DNA from: Argentina anserina
Taxonomy: Eukaryota; Streptophyta; Magnoliopsida; Rosales; Rosaceae
Direction of reading: 5' to 3'
Assembly (NCBI RefSeq): GCF_933775445.1
Contig: NC_065874.1
Location: 30,078,501-30,142,500 of the forward strand
DNA length: 64,000 nucleotides
The notes beneath the pieces are model-generated. The model was not told the DNA's origin, ran no database searches, and saw nothing but the letters and a program-made list of their open reading frames with translations. The position numbers and the translations under genes are program-made. Positions within the stretch are counted from its first letter, which is position 1. Each line of letters begins with the position of its first letter. This document shows positions 34,663 through 47,100 of this stretch, piece after piece.

Positions 34663-36137
34663 TTACTCAATATAAGGCACAACTTGTTCACTGTTGTTAA
34701 GAACACAGAGATGCACAACCTTGTGCATTTCATCAGTAAGTTGAACAGATCGACCCTTTAGAATTGTTGATCCTTCATTGATAGACTCATTTTCATCGAC
34801 ATCATTCCATTTTCGCTTACTACTAAACATAGGATGTTTACTATATCGACCACAAAACTGAATACACTCATTCGCTAGGTAATTTTCTGCAATACTTCCT
34901 TCTGGACATGCACAATTTTTAACATAATCTTTAAGCACCTTCATGTATCTAAACAGTTACAGAACTTCTGAAGCTCAACTTTTGTAAAGGTGTAAGGCTG
35001 TGAACTATCAATCTTATCTTTTCTTTCTTCTTTAGGAACATCATCGTCCATAAGAAGAAAGAAACTCTAAATCTCTACGTGATAAACCTCTAATTTTAGA
35101 ATTCCCCTTCTCATCAAAGATGGCTCGAAAAATAGCCTCAGACACATTCTTTTCACAATGCATGACATCCGTATTATAACACAAAGGCAATTCCTAAATA
35201 TAAAACAGCAAAACAGAAAACACATTAAACACATAAATCAATATCATAGTATGTAATGATAGATAATAGCAAGGTTAAGATCAGAACCTCCCAATATGGC
35301 AGGTTGTATAACACATACTTCTTCTTCAGTATCTTAGCTAGATCACCTCTTTTTAACTTCTTCACTTTCCCTTTTTTTCCCTCACTTATTTTTAAATCCA
35401 GCTAAAGCTGTAACTATAGCGCTCCCAGTAAAAAATTTAGGCCTCATCCTTTTCTCTATATTACCATTGAACCATTTGTGCTTTTTGCGGAATTGATGGT
35501 TTGGTGGAAGAAATCGCCTATGGTCCATATAAACTGTTTTTTTTTTCAAGAGGTAGCCACTGAGAGGGTATATCAGGACCACATACAGGACAACCAAATT
35601 CTCCTTTTACAGCCAACCCGGATAAGTTTCCATATGCCGGAAATTCATTAATGGTCCATAATAAGATAGCTTTAAGGTTGAACATGGCTTTACTATAGGC
35701 ATCATACATTTCAACACCAATCCACAACTTGACTAAATCATCTATCAGAGGCTGCAAATATACATCAATGTCGTTCCCTAGTTGCCTAGGACCTGGAATG
35801 AGTAAGCTAAGCATCAAGTTTTCAGATGATATACAAACATTTGGGGGAAGATTATATATGACTAAAATCACTGGCCATGTACTATGTTTGGTGCTTTTTT
35901 CAGTGAATGGATTGAGCCAATCGGTTGGAAGTCCAAATCTCAAATTTCTGGGATCAGAAGCAAATGTTGGCCATTTTTTTATCTACAAAACTCCATTAAG
36001 CTGAGTCAACTGGATGACGCATCATGCCATCTTGTCTGTGATGAGAGGAGTGCCATTTTTATTGTTCTCCTATGGTCGACGAAAGATGCGAAAGTACCAT
36101 AAAACTTTTGCAAGAGTTCCTTATTCTATCTTTTTAA
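34663..36137 (-). pseudogene. CACTA transposase (tnp2 type) remnant, minus strand
   Basis: Second tnp2 copy, on the minus strand. The core at 35943-35518 has STWPVILVIYNLPP, LIPGPRQLGNDIDVYLQPL, LLWTINEFPAYGNL and GCPVCGPDIPSQWLP, then frame breaks. The stretch 34944-34663 is the DUF4218 region (KVLKDYVKNCACPEGSIAE, ECIQFCGRY), which the plus-strand copy lacks. The MDKSW first exon is missing here. So the two copies are complementary in what they keep: plus keeps the start, minus keeps the end. Confidence 0.83.
34913..36137. repeat. Right arm of 1.2 kb inverted repeat within the CACTA element
   Basis: Reverse complement partner of 30426-31649. Together they would fold into a long stem if transcribed across. 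Confidence 0.88.
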
Positions 36138-36330
36138 TTCACAACTACAAACCCAAAAACTCTATTTCATTCATCAAATCACAAAGACTAAATACTACAT
36201 ATCAAGGAACTCTACTGCAATATGATATCAATTACAAAACATTGAATATTGTAATTCACAACACCATTATAAGACAAAGTCGAGAAATATAAGAAGATGA
36301 GTCTCAAACATTACCCAGTAATAGGTGATG

Positions 36331-36445
36331 GATATGGGTTTTCTGGTGGATGAAGGGTGGGATTTTGGTGATGGAAATGGGTTTTCTGATGGAAGAAATG
36401 GTGAGGATTTTGGTGACGGAGATGGGTTCGCCGGAGTGAGCTGTT
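36331..36445. repeat. Short G-rich tandem repeat near the right CACTA end
   Basis: About two to three units of roughly 45 bp built from GATGGGTTTTCTG and GATTTTGGTGA words. It lies between the transposase remnant and the terminal repeats. Confidence 0.6.
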
Positions 36446-36980
36446 ATGTGGGATGTTGGAGTTGCCGGAGGAGATTGATGAATTTCGGGAAAGGAAATAA
36501 AGAACACAGTTGAGAGAAAAAGAAAAGAGTGTTAATTGAATTGTATTGGGAGTTGCGAATTGGGCTAAGGCGCCAAAGTGAAAAAAACACGCGAGTGTTT
36601 TAATTTTGGGCCAAAATAAGTCTCTAGAAAAAGGAAATGTCATAGCCCACTGCACTACTATGTAACGATTAAAAAATGTCATGGAAAGATTTTTCATGGC
36701 GGCTAGAAAACGCGGTAATATATCTTTATCATGGCGTTTCCAAAACGTCATGAAAATATTTATAATGACAACCAGAAACCGTCATTACAATTATGACATT
36801 GAGAAAACGTCATAGTAGGACCGAGAACAACAATGACGTTTTCCAAACTGTCATAAAACTAAACTCAGATTAAGATGAATGATGTTTCATTAAAAAAAAC
36901 GTCATTGAAAGGTCCTTTTATGACGTTTTAAAGCAAATGTCATAACATTAGTGTCATGATAGAGTATATTTGTAGTAGTT

Positions 36981-38987
36981 GTTCTTAGCTATCACCGTCA
37001 TCATTGTAAATGAAATTATAACCTATAAAATCAAAGGATTGAAATACTTGAGCTCACACGAATTGACACGGATCTACAATCCTTGAGCCCAACCAGATTA
37101 ATCTATGTGCGAAATTGTGACGCCAGATCGCATAATGGTGAAACCAATTAATGTGAATAAGTGTTCTTATTGGAGATGAGCATCCAAATAGTGTTCCATA
37201 TCACAACCTTGACAAATATGCAGAATGTCACTTTGATGAGACAGTTTTCATGTCGTTAGGGCGAGATAAGAATAAATAACGTTCAAGTGGAACGACATGA
37301 ATTGTCGTGGTTTGTCCCCACTGTGTCTCATCTTGATCCCAACTATTTCACAAAGTGACGAGATCACATATATGAGCTGCAAATATGCTTGCAAGGTTTA
37401 ACGTCCTAAGAAGAGGACATGACGTCACGTAAGAGGATTTGGATATTGCATCACCACCTAGATGGTGGCATGGTGGCACCATAAAGTGGTATAAATGGTG
37501 TCACATGCCACGGCTCTCCAAGGAAGAGGGGAAGCCACCTTAAGTTCGATATATAGTCGATTAAAGGAAGAAAGCGAGTTTGGCACAAACGGATCCATTG
37601 ATCCATAGCCTAAATCTACCTCATGAGAATTTTCTGGATTTTTGTTACCACTGGGGGACGCCTAAGATGTTAGAACAAATCCTTGCAAATACAGTGATCT
37701 CTACAAATACAAACCACATGAGAATGTAAGACATTGAGTCTTGATATCGAACCACACTTCATTGAGGAATACCAACGTAGTAATTTTGGCCTAATAGAAA
37801 GAAGCGATCTTGGATGATAATCACTAACAAAGAGATAGATATTTGGGCAGGTGAAGGTGACACCGCAAGTGTAAACCCTATCACATGACTTTGTTAAGAT
37901 GCGTAATGAGAAATAAAAGAATGTATATTCACCTTATGGCGCAAGGTTTCTCACTAACGCACTGAAATCAACCATGAGAAAATATTCCTTCATAATGGAC
38001 CACAAATAAATATTCTCATAATGGATTTCATTGCATTCCACTACCTTATCAGTTTGGTAGTTTTTGAAAAACAAACAAAAGCATCTTATGAATGTGGTAA
38101 TAAGATATCTTTATGGGGATCGAAAATAAGAGATATGCATGATAGTCCTAGAACTGACTTCATTCATGCAAGAAATGACTCTAGACTGCGAAGCTAAGTT
38201 ACCAAAGGAATTGAAATATTCACGAAGTAAATACTTGATTTGGAATAGAGATCGGATGAATTATGTCATTGCGTATTCAATATGGATTTGCACAGACTTT
38301 TGATGAACAAAAAAAGATGTCGCTATTGCAAATCCTAAGTCGAGAATGAAAAAGATTTTTGGGAAGAAATAGTTTCGAAATGGATCTCGAGGACTGTAAT
38401 ATTGATGATTAACCATCAATCGGCTTTAGACACTCTAAAGATTAAAAGTGAGGTTTCTATAACTCCCATGATCAGTTGAAGTCTTTAAAGATAGATAAGT
38501 TTTTTCCTCTAAATAAAAGATGACGAATGAGTGTTGGGAAATGAGATTCTTTATACAAGTGTAAAGACACATTATTGCACTTAATACAATATGCAAGACT
38601 CGACATCTCATTCGTTGTATACCTTTGCGCCCACGCAACAATAATACCTAAAGGTTTAGGCTTATTTAGTCCTTATACATGAAAGAGAAAACGACATAAT
38701 GAAAATGAACACTATTCAAGTTGTCGCCAAATATGCGTAAAGAAATACATACCAAATGAAATGTTATCAAAACTCTCATGATTAATGTAGAACTCATGGG
38801 GAGATGCAGACATTAGGGGGAGTCTAGCACATATATGTTATTCCCAATTGTAGTAGGTGCATTGTACTATTTTTCCCTTGTGACCAAAGTTTTATTTTCT
38901 CCCACTGGGTTTTTTGTTACTTGGCAAGGTTTTTAATAAGGCAACACCTTATGCACAATTTTACCGTTGACTTGGCACAAGAGTGAG
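36981..38987 (+). pseudogene. Copia pol remnant and 3' UTR, right of the CACTA insert
   Basis: Near 37180-37270 a frame reads YHNLDKYAECHFDETVF and MSLGRDK, matching the integrase-to-RT linker of copia pol (usually FADCHFDE..F). Just after it VVCPHCVSS and nearby words fit the following linker. The reverse transcriptase and RNase H should follow up to about 38600 but are too decayed to read. The last 180 bp (38810-38987: GGGGGAGTCTAG, GTGCATTGTACT, CCACTGGGTTTTTTG, AAGGTTTTTAATAAGGCAAC) are the typical copia 3' UTR before the LTR. Confidence 0.75.
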
Positions 38988-39177
38988 TGTTGAAGGAAAA
39001 AATGTTATGTGCATTCGTCAATGTAACAGATGAGAGGTGATTAAGTGATTAGAAGTCAATAGTTATTGTGTAACGTTTAGTCAATATTATCATCATAATG
39101 TACGATGTAATTACCAATGTAATACTCTCCCTATATAAAAGGATTATGAGTAGACCAATTCCATATTTCCTACAACA
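38988..39177 (+). repeat. 3' LTR of the 13.4 kb copia element
   Basis: 190 bp, TGTTGAAGG start and CCTACAACA end, followed by ATAAA, the same pentamer that precedes the 5' LTR. Confidence 0.88.
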
Positions 39178-39182
39178 ATAAA

Positions 39183-39700
39183 TAAATAAATAACACTTTT
39201 GATTTCATATTTCTTTCGTAGCAAAATGTATTGCATGTTACATAGATGATGAATAAATTAGACTACGTAATAGCATTAACACCATATAAAAAACTAGTTT
39301 GATACAAAAGATATGCTAAAACAATTACATGTTTAGTTGAATGCCACTTTCTTTGTCTTCTGATATGCAAAAAGATTGATCAAATTATTGTATTTTAATT
39401 GTTTGAAAAACTTTCTTTCAATAGACAATATGGCCAATCCATTCAACCGTTCTTGTGATATAGTTGATTGTAAGAACGTTTATATAAGCTTGAGAGCTTA
39501 AATAGAGGAAGATTGGAAGAGATTTGAGATATTATCATTGGGATTGAGAGTTCAGAGCAACCTTCCATTGCCAAATTGCTAAAATATTGAGGAAATTTTT
39601 TGGGTTTTTTTTTATAATCCCAAATTGAGAGACGTTAGATTTTGACTTAGCCCCATGTACAGGTGTGCTACTGCTTCGCAAGCTTCTCTCGTCTACAGTC
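39183..39700. other. Intergenic, no gene seen
   Basis: AT-rich sequence between the copia element and a hAT terminus. Nothing coding recognised. Confidence 0.5.
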
Positions 39701-39821
39701 TATCTCTAATTTTTTTAAATAAGTATATATATATACACACACATAGATGTAAAGAGGAGACCTTCCAAATTATGGGGTCTAAGTCTTAGGCATTGCCTGC
39801 CTTGGTCTTAGGCCGGCCCTG
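39701..39821. mobile_element. Terminal fragment of a hAT-like element
   Basis: The block ends CTTAGGCCGGCCCTG at 39821; its reverse complement begins CAGGGCCGGCC, a common hAT end in plants. The stretch before it (TATGGGGTCTAAGTC, TTAGGCATTGCC) is typical of the same family. I could not find the other end, so this is a truncated piece. It cuts into the last exon of DUF674 copy E. Confidence 0.5.
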
Positions 39822-39822
39822 A

Positions 39823-40250
39823 TTCCTACAGAATCCAATGGAGCCATTAACTAAGCAAGAGCAATGGCGAGTAAGTTTAGAAGAGGTGTTGCTATGAAAT
39901 GAATGTTCTAATCTGCATATTTACTCCGAACTATCTGTCTTCCATCATGTTTTTGTTGTGTGACTTTGAGTCGTAGGAATATGTATTTTCTTGTGTTGAG
40001 AGCTCACTGCATACGTGTGTATCTCTGCTTTCATCCCTGCATAAATATGAACTTGATTGGTTATGGTTAATTTGGAAGTTTGGAGTGGTTAAGTTTGTGT
40101 ATTTTCCTATATAGCTGGTTCTTGATCATCTTGCCATGGTATGCTCAGAAAAGGATTACATTTGCTTTTTCAGTTATGTCTGAAATGCATTTCACCTCGT
40201 TCTCTAAGAATAGTGGTGTTGATGTGTTGTTATGAATAAATCTTCTAGTT
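39823..40250 (+). pseudogene. DUF674 last-exon tail and 3' flank, copy E
   Basis: 39823-39897 encodes FLQNPMEPLTKQEQWRV and stops, aligned with the end of copy C (VFVRMPKEVQVKQEQ). The following 350 bp resemble the 3' flank of copy C (about 20940-21290). The rest of the gene is missing. Confidence 0.65.
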
Positions 40251-40287
40251 ATTTCCCCTAAAAAATAAAAATAAAAATAAAAAACCT

Positions 40288-40390
40288 GAAGTACAAGAGG
40301 ATTTTGTTAACGTGCTCATCCTCAATTTCTTGACTCTTCCAGTTTGGTTTACAACTTTCCATTTAATTAAGCAGATGCTGGATATTCATC
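40288..40390 (+). pseudogene. DUF674 exon 2 fragment, copy F
   Basis: About 34 codons: EVQEDFVNVLILNFLTLP, then LIKQMLD, matching EVREDFVNLIFSFLTLP and ILKQMRDFP of copy C. Isolated piece between copy E and the Lhcb pseudogene. Confidence 0.7.
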
Positions 40391-40484
40391 TACATAAAAC
40401 ACATTTGCAAAGAAAATAAATCTCCATTGATTCCAGAACAAATATGCACACAATAAGTTTGTCTTTCATTCAAGTCCTTAACAT

Positions 40485-41261
<777 letters not shown>

Positions 41262-41357
41262 TTAAGGAAAACTGAAACTAAATGGAGCAAGTGTTTTTGA
41301 TAGAATCGCTAGAATGCTGAGTGCTGCTTGTTTCTGTTTAAGAGAAATGATGGTGGA

Positions 41358-41365
41358 TATTTATA
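41358..41365 (-). promoter_or_regulatory. TATA box of the Lhcb pseudogene
   Basis: TATAAATA on the minus strand, 97 bp upstream of the ATG at 41261. It shows that the promoter moved with the gene, so this is not a reverse-transcribed copy lacking a promoter. Confidence 0.6.
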
Positions 41366-44073
41366 CAGATTTGGTGCAAAGGTGGCATCATATTTATACA
41401 GGTTTAAAATGCATTGATCTCTGGCCGGTTGCCATTGAATTTGCACATCCGAGTCAACGACTCTCTCCAAAGAAGTTATCATATTGAACAGTTGTAGCAA
41501 GTTCTTCAAACAACAATGCAATTCCAAAACAAACATAGATTGTGAGCAATGTTTCAAGTTCCAACTTCAAACTAATCGAACCATCAGAGGCGACAAGTAT
41601 CAATTGATTGTTACATTGACAAAAAAAAAATGCCATTTGGAGCTGAAGACCCAAGACTAAAAATTAATTCATAACCCAAAAGTGAATTAGAGGCCCAAAC
41701 TGGAGAACGAACCAGGAAAGAACGCAGTTCAAATGTCCTGATTCGTCAAAAGATTGAAACTATTAACTTCATTACCATGATCCTAAACGATTCTCAGCTT
41801 GGCAGTTTCAGAACTCAGAAGACCCTTCGGTCTTTCTTTGATGCATTCAGTGGGTTCTCCAAATAGTGATGTCCCAAACTCAATGTACAACCGACTTGTA
41901 CAATCTCATCAGCAGACATATTACTCTTTGTAGACATGAGACATCATACAATTCGATCGAATTACCCAACCAAAGAGCTTTGCAGCTTTGGATCATGATT
42001 CACTTGCTAGATATCATACAATTCGATCAAGTTTTCTTAGCTAGGCATGAGACTTCTTCGATGTATGACCGACCAAATTGCTTGGTGACTAACTAGCATG
42101 AAAAACGCTCATTTAGATAATTCAGTTTAAAGTATTCTGGTTCAGGCTAACTAAAAGTATAAACTGATTCATGGTTCTAAATTTGCAGGTTTGATCATTC
42201 ATGCTAGAAATACTCTGATCGAGTTTATTGTTGTTTATTAGTATGACCCATGACAAAACCGTACGTATCTGCTAGTATATATAAGACTTCGTAATTGAAT
42301 CATTGAATGAGTTCCATCGTGCATCCTTTCGTGAACTAAGCAGTTACTATCATGGACTCCAACCGAGCTATCTCCGCACTCATCGCATCTTTGCGTCTAG
42401 TTTTGTCAAGTTTGAGTAATCTGATCGATTTAGCTTGCTGGCGAGTCTTGAATATGTTACTTGTTTCAGGTTTAATTTTGCGTCGACTTTCAGTGAGTTC
42501 TAAATTTTGTTTGTCACAGTTCTTCTCTGACCATTGCCTCCATGGATTTATTAGTACTCAAAAGCTAAACAAAGAACCAAAGCAAGAACAATAAAGAGTA
42601 GTTTGCCTTGGGTTTGACATATGGAGTCCAAAATTGCAGATGACTGAGATGAGAAAGCACTCAAAGCAGGCTTTTGGATTTGACAAACTTGCGACTAGTG
42701 AGAGCAGTGTGCCTTGCTGTTTATATCCTGAAATATATTGTCTCCAGTCTCTACCTGCATTGTTGCATTGGCAAGAATTTCGATCAAAAAATGTTGATCA
42801 TTATTTTGCCTGCTAGTTCAAACTTGCAGTAGACAATATCCTCTGAATTTTTTTTTCCAATTCGACGTAAACGTAAATCACAAGTGTTAATCTAACAAAA
42901 CAAAACACTGTTGGAGAGGTACAACTCAGATGCAATCCGAAGTTGATACCATCGAGTTTTTTGTGGCTTGCAGCCTAAGCAATTGAGGATGACTCCATTA
43001 AGCATATGCAAGAGTGCTAATTTGGAATGATGTCCCAGTTGTACCTTGAATCAAATCATCAAGAGGGCCCTTGCAAAATTTCAACGATCTTTCCTAATTG
43101 CAGTGCCATTTTTTGGCCAAACATGTACCACTACTGCAGCTTTTGTTGTTTAACTATGAAGGTGAGGCCTTGCTTTGGCGTGCCGTAGTGAGCTTCATCA
43201 TGTTCATGAAAATTCAGAGTTGAAACTTACAGTTTTGTATGTATCATAATATCCGGCAAAGGACGGACAAGAATTCGTGTTATTTAACTCAATTTTTGAA
43301 TTGTGGCTGGCTGAGTGGGTTTGAGGTCTAGTGTTTTACCACAAAAATTGAATTGTGCTCGAGTTTATCATGATTGAGCACTGCATACTAGTATTTCACT
43401 ATTTTGAAGCCTTGATTAATGATACTATAGAATACATAACAATACTGTTATCTAATGACTGAATATAGAGCCTATAAGCAAGGTTACAAAGCATATCATG
43501 AGAACAGTAACATACTAATGTTTCAGCTTTTTCGAACTTTTTGAAATTTTAGTTTTTCAATATCCAAATTATTTGCATATATAACTTGGAATGTAGAATG
43601 CAATCCAAACACTACAAAAAAATTTAACATTAGGCACATTTAAATATGGCTTCTTCTTTTTAGTGAAACATGGCCGAAATTAGGAACATTTTCCCTTTAA
43701 ACTATCACAAGCTCAAATGGCATACGTAGATAATGTAGGTAAACTTATTTACCAAGATGCATGCATGGTACTAAATTTCAATATTAGAAACATTCTAAAA
43801 AAAAATCATTATTAGAAATCAAAAACTAGCAAGAAGAAATATTCTTTACATATATCCAGCTACCAGTCCCAAGCAAGAGTAGGGTGAGTAGCTGAAAGCC
43901 TCAAGGTTCAATCTGATAACCTCCGTTGCACAGAAGTTGCATGCACCCAACTCAACTCCACCCGCCACGTCGAAATGAAAACGAAATAAACGAAATAGTA
44001 TTTAAACCCCTCCCCGTCTTCCCTTCCCCGCTACTAGTATCCCCTTCCTTCCTTCCCTTTGACTCCAATTTCA

Positions 44074-44117
<44 letters not shown>

Positions 44118-44199
44118 ATTCTCATACAAGCATTCGTTTCCGATTCTCTTTATTGTTAAATATTGCTATGATCAAACTGTAATCGCTTCATTTTCTGCA
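41366..44199. other. Long intergenic region, no gene recognised
   Basis: Several short open frames (for example 42352-42594, 80 codons, leucine/serine rich) have no recognisable homology. ATCATACAATTCGATC occurs twice near 41943 and 42011. A CACTACAAAAAAA word near 43609 has no partner. The last 200 bp are the ceramidase promoter and 5' UTR, with a TATA-like TATTTAAA at 43999-44006. Confidence 0.5.
44076..44115. repeat. (CT)n microsatellite in the ceramidase 5' UTR
   Basis: About 40 bases of CT repeats, 85 bp upstream of the ATG. Pyrimidine-rich leaders of this kind are common in plant genes. Confidence 0.9.
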
Positions 44200-47100
44200 A
44201 TGGAGTTACTAGGAGTTGAAATTCGGAAACGCTATGGAGGTTTACTGGCGATTTTTGTGGTTCTGTGTGCTGTTGGAGGAGCGGTGTGCGAATCTAACTA
44301 CTTGATTGGGCTCGGGAGCTATGACATCACCGGCCCGGCTGCTGACGTCAACATGATGGGGTACGCTAACACGGAGCAGACCGCTTCCGGAGTTCACTTC
44401 CGGCTGCGGGCTCGGTCGTTCGTGGCGGCGGAGCCGCAGGGGAAGCGGGTGGTGTTTGTGAACCTCGATGCTTGCATGGCCTCGCAGCTTGTCAAGTTGA
44501 AAGTCATTGAGAGGTTGAAGGCAAGGTAACACTGTGTTCTAATTTATGAACCTTTTTCTTTTTTTTTTCTTTTATAAAAAAACAAATTGAATATTTGAGA
44601 GTGTTGAGTTATCGTAAATGAAGCTTGCGCAAATTAACTGTTAGTTTTTGGTTTGATACGAGTAGTGAAATAAGGACGCAACAAATTTGAACAGAATATC
44701 CAAGTTCAAGTTTAAGTGGGGAAGTTGTCTGTAGGTTGCGTAATGGAATTTGTACTGTGTTGTTTGTTGGCAGGTATGGGGATCTTTATACTGAGAAGAA
44801 TGTAGCTATTAGTGGAATTCACACCCACGCTGGTCCTGGGGGTTATCTTCAGTATGTTGTATATATTGTAACATCTCTAGGGTTTGTGCGTCAGTCGTTT
44901 GATGCCCTTGTTGATGGCATTGAGCAGAGCATTATTCAAGCCCATCAAAATCTTGCGCCAGGATCGGTTTTTGTTAACAAGGGTAAGGGGAGGTTTTTTG
45001 TTCCCTTTTTCTTTACTTATAGGTTTTGGCTATCAGTGACTGTATACTAATGAGGGTTTGATTCTGACAGGAGAAATCTTGGATGCTGGAGTAAATCGTA
45101 GTCCTAGTGCTTATCTCAATAATCCTGCTGCAGAGCGCAGTAAATACAAATATGATGTTGATAAAGAAATGACTCTTCTGAAGTTTGTTGATAATCAATG
45201 GGGTCCAGTGGGTAGTTTTAACTGGTTTGCAACTCATGGAACTTCCATGAGTCGGACTAACTCGTTGATTAGTGGGGATAATAAGGGTGCTGCTGCACGA
45301 TTTATGGAAGACTGGTTTGAGGAGAATGGTGGTAGAGGTGCATATTCTGATGATATTGATGCTGATGAGATTCCACGGAGAGTGTCAAACATAGTTTATG
45401 ACCGTCATGCTAATCGTAAGTTATTTTCTAGCTTGTCTTTAACTTCTTCATTATACATATATATAAAGGCGTAGACTCATTCGCGTAGGATAGAACAAAT
45501 CCTCATAGTTTTGACCATGTTCTCCAATATGTTGTGCTTTTTGCTTGCTATAATGATGGATGTCATAGCAGATTCTGAAATTGTGTCCGAAATACAGATA
45601 CAGCAATGCAGATGAAGCCTTATATTACCTAAATGATATATTCCAAGTACTGTAAATGGAATGTTAATATTGCTTTAGACATTGGTGATTCTTAACCACT
45701 AGTCTATCAGATGATGCTTGCTTGATGCCTGACTTTATGGCTCCATATATATTATCCATGTGGTGCTATGAAACTCTGTGCAAATATGTGCCTTGCATAT
45801 TGTCTGAACTGAACTTTGGTGCAGATGCTTGTCATAAACTATGGGTATCGGATTGTCTTTTTCGTTCATACTAGATTTCATCAAATCATATCGTTTAAGA
45901 TATCTTCTTTCTGATTCAGACCATGAGTTACTGGAGCTTGCTGCATCCTTTCAGTCTCCTCCTGGTACGCCAGCTACCAGGTCCTTGAGTGTGGCAAGGC
46001 GTGTCAGGGGTGTACTAAGGCAAGCTAACAAGCCTAGATTTGTATCTGCCTTTTGTCAATCAAACTGTGGTGATGTGAGCCCAAATGTTCTAGGCGCTTT
46101 CTGCACAGATACAGGACTACCTTGTGATTTCAATCACAGCACCTGTGGTGGGAAGAATGAGTTGTGCTATGGCAGAGGACCTGGGTATTAAGTCTCTGCA
46201 CTATTTAATTGATGTAGCTGTATGATGCCCCTGTGAATACTAACCTGCTGTATTTTTGCATAGTTACCCAGATGAATTTGAAAGTACACGTATCATTGGT
46301 GAGAGGCAATTCAAAAAAGCTGTCGATCTTTTTAACAAAGCATCTGAACAGTTGACCGGGAAGATTGAATACCGCCATACTTACATCGACTTCTCCCAAC
46401 TTGAAGTAACCCTTCCCAAGAAGGGGGGAGATTCTCAGGTGGTCAAGACTTGTCCTGCTGCAATGGGATTTGGATTTGCTGCTGGAACCACTGACGGACC
46501 TGGAGCTTTTGATTTCAGGCAAGGGGATGATAAGGTGACATTTATCTGCCATATTACATAAGTAGTGCATGTTCTATGCTCTTTCCTATTTGCTGATTAA
46601 ATCTTTTGCATGATCATTGATTATATCAGGGAAACCCTTTCTGGAGATTGGTGCGCAATGTACTCAAGACGCCAGGCAAGGAACAAGTTGATTGTCAGAG
46701 TCCAAAGCCAATCTTGCTTGATACTGGTGAAATGAAGCAACCATATGACTGGGCAGTAAGTTGCAGTTATCCGACGAATTCCATTTGACAATGATGTCAA
46801 TCGATATAAAACTCGTAAAATTGTTCGGTCAATGTAGTATCTCAATTAAACTATTTAAACTCTATGCAACTGGGTAGCTTATCTTTTATATATGAGTGTA
46901 GTTGCCAAGGTCCTAGTAAATAGCAAGGTATATTCTAGATGTTTGGGAAGTCCTAAAGTAAATTATCTGATGGGCAACATTTGATTTGTTAAGGCTTGAA
47001 ATGACTGCCATTTGATATGTGAACTTGTTATCAGGCCCCTTTACCTGTTTGTTTCAGTTAAGGAGAGATGTGTTTTTTCCGTGAATGGTATAAATATTTA

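Larger units (their letters stand above)
28691..36980. mobile_element. CACTA (En/Spm) DNA transposon with internal inverted duplication
   Basis: Inverted ends: left CATTACTGCAAATATGCCC (28691) and right, as reverse complement, AACTACTACAAATATAC (ending 36980), both decayed from a CACTACTACAAATA type. Behind each end lie the same subterminal words, chiefly AAACGTCAT and ATGACATTT, several times within about 150-300 bp. Inside are transposase tnp2 remnants on both strands and a Ptta/En_Spm-type gene on the minus strand. No exact 3 bp target duplication is visible. It interrupts the pol region of the copia element. Confidence 0.85.
25764..39177 (+). mobile_element. Ty1/copia LTR retrotransposon, degenerate, with nested CACTA
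   Basis: The 5' LTR at 25764-25964 and 3' LTR at 38988-39177 share start TGTTGAAGGAAAAA and end CCTACAACA. Identical 5 bp target duplications ATAAA flank them (25759-25763 and 39178-39182). Without the CACTA insert (28691-36980) the element is about 5.1 kb, normal for copia. Recognisable pol pieces lie on either side of the insert. The LTRs differ at well over a tenth of positions, so the insertion is old. I see no clear primer-binding site after the 5' LTR. It begins 30 bp after the stop of DUF674 copy D. Confidence 0.87.

Noticed and set aside
36304..36751. Minus-strand frame of 146 codons rich in His/Pro
   Set aside because: It overlaps a G-rich tandem repeat and CACTA terminal sequence and has no homology.
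41866..42594. Short frames between Lhcb and ceramidase as genes
   Set aside because: No homology, no promoter or splice context, and biased composition.
43605..43650. CACTACAAAAAAATTT as a CACTA transposon end
   Set aside because: No inverted partner, subterminal repeats or transposase nearby; the word alone is too simple.
44242..44532. Minus-strand frame opposite ceramidase exon 1
   Set aside because: Shadow of the true exon on the other strand, with no independent support.
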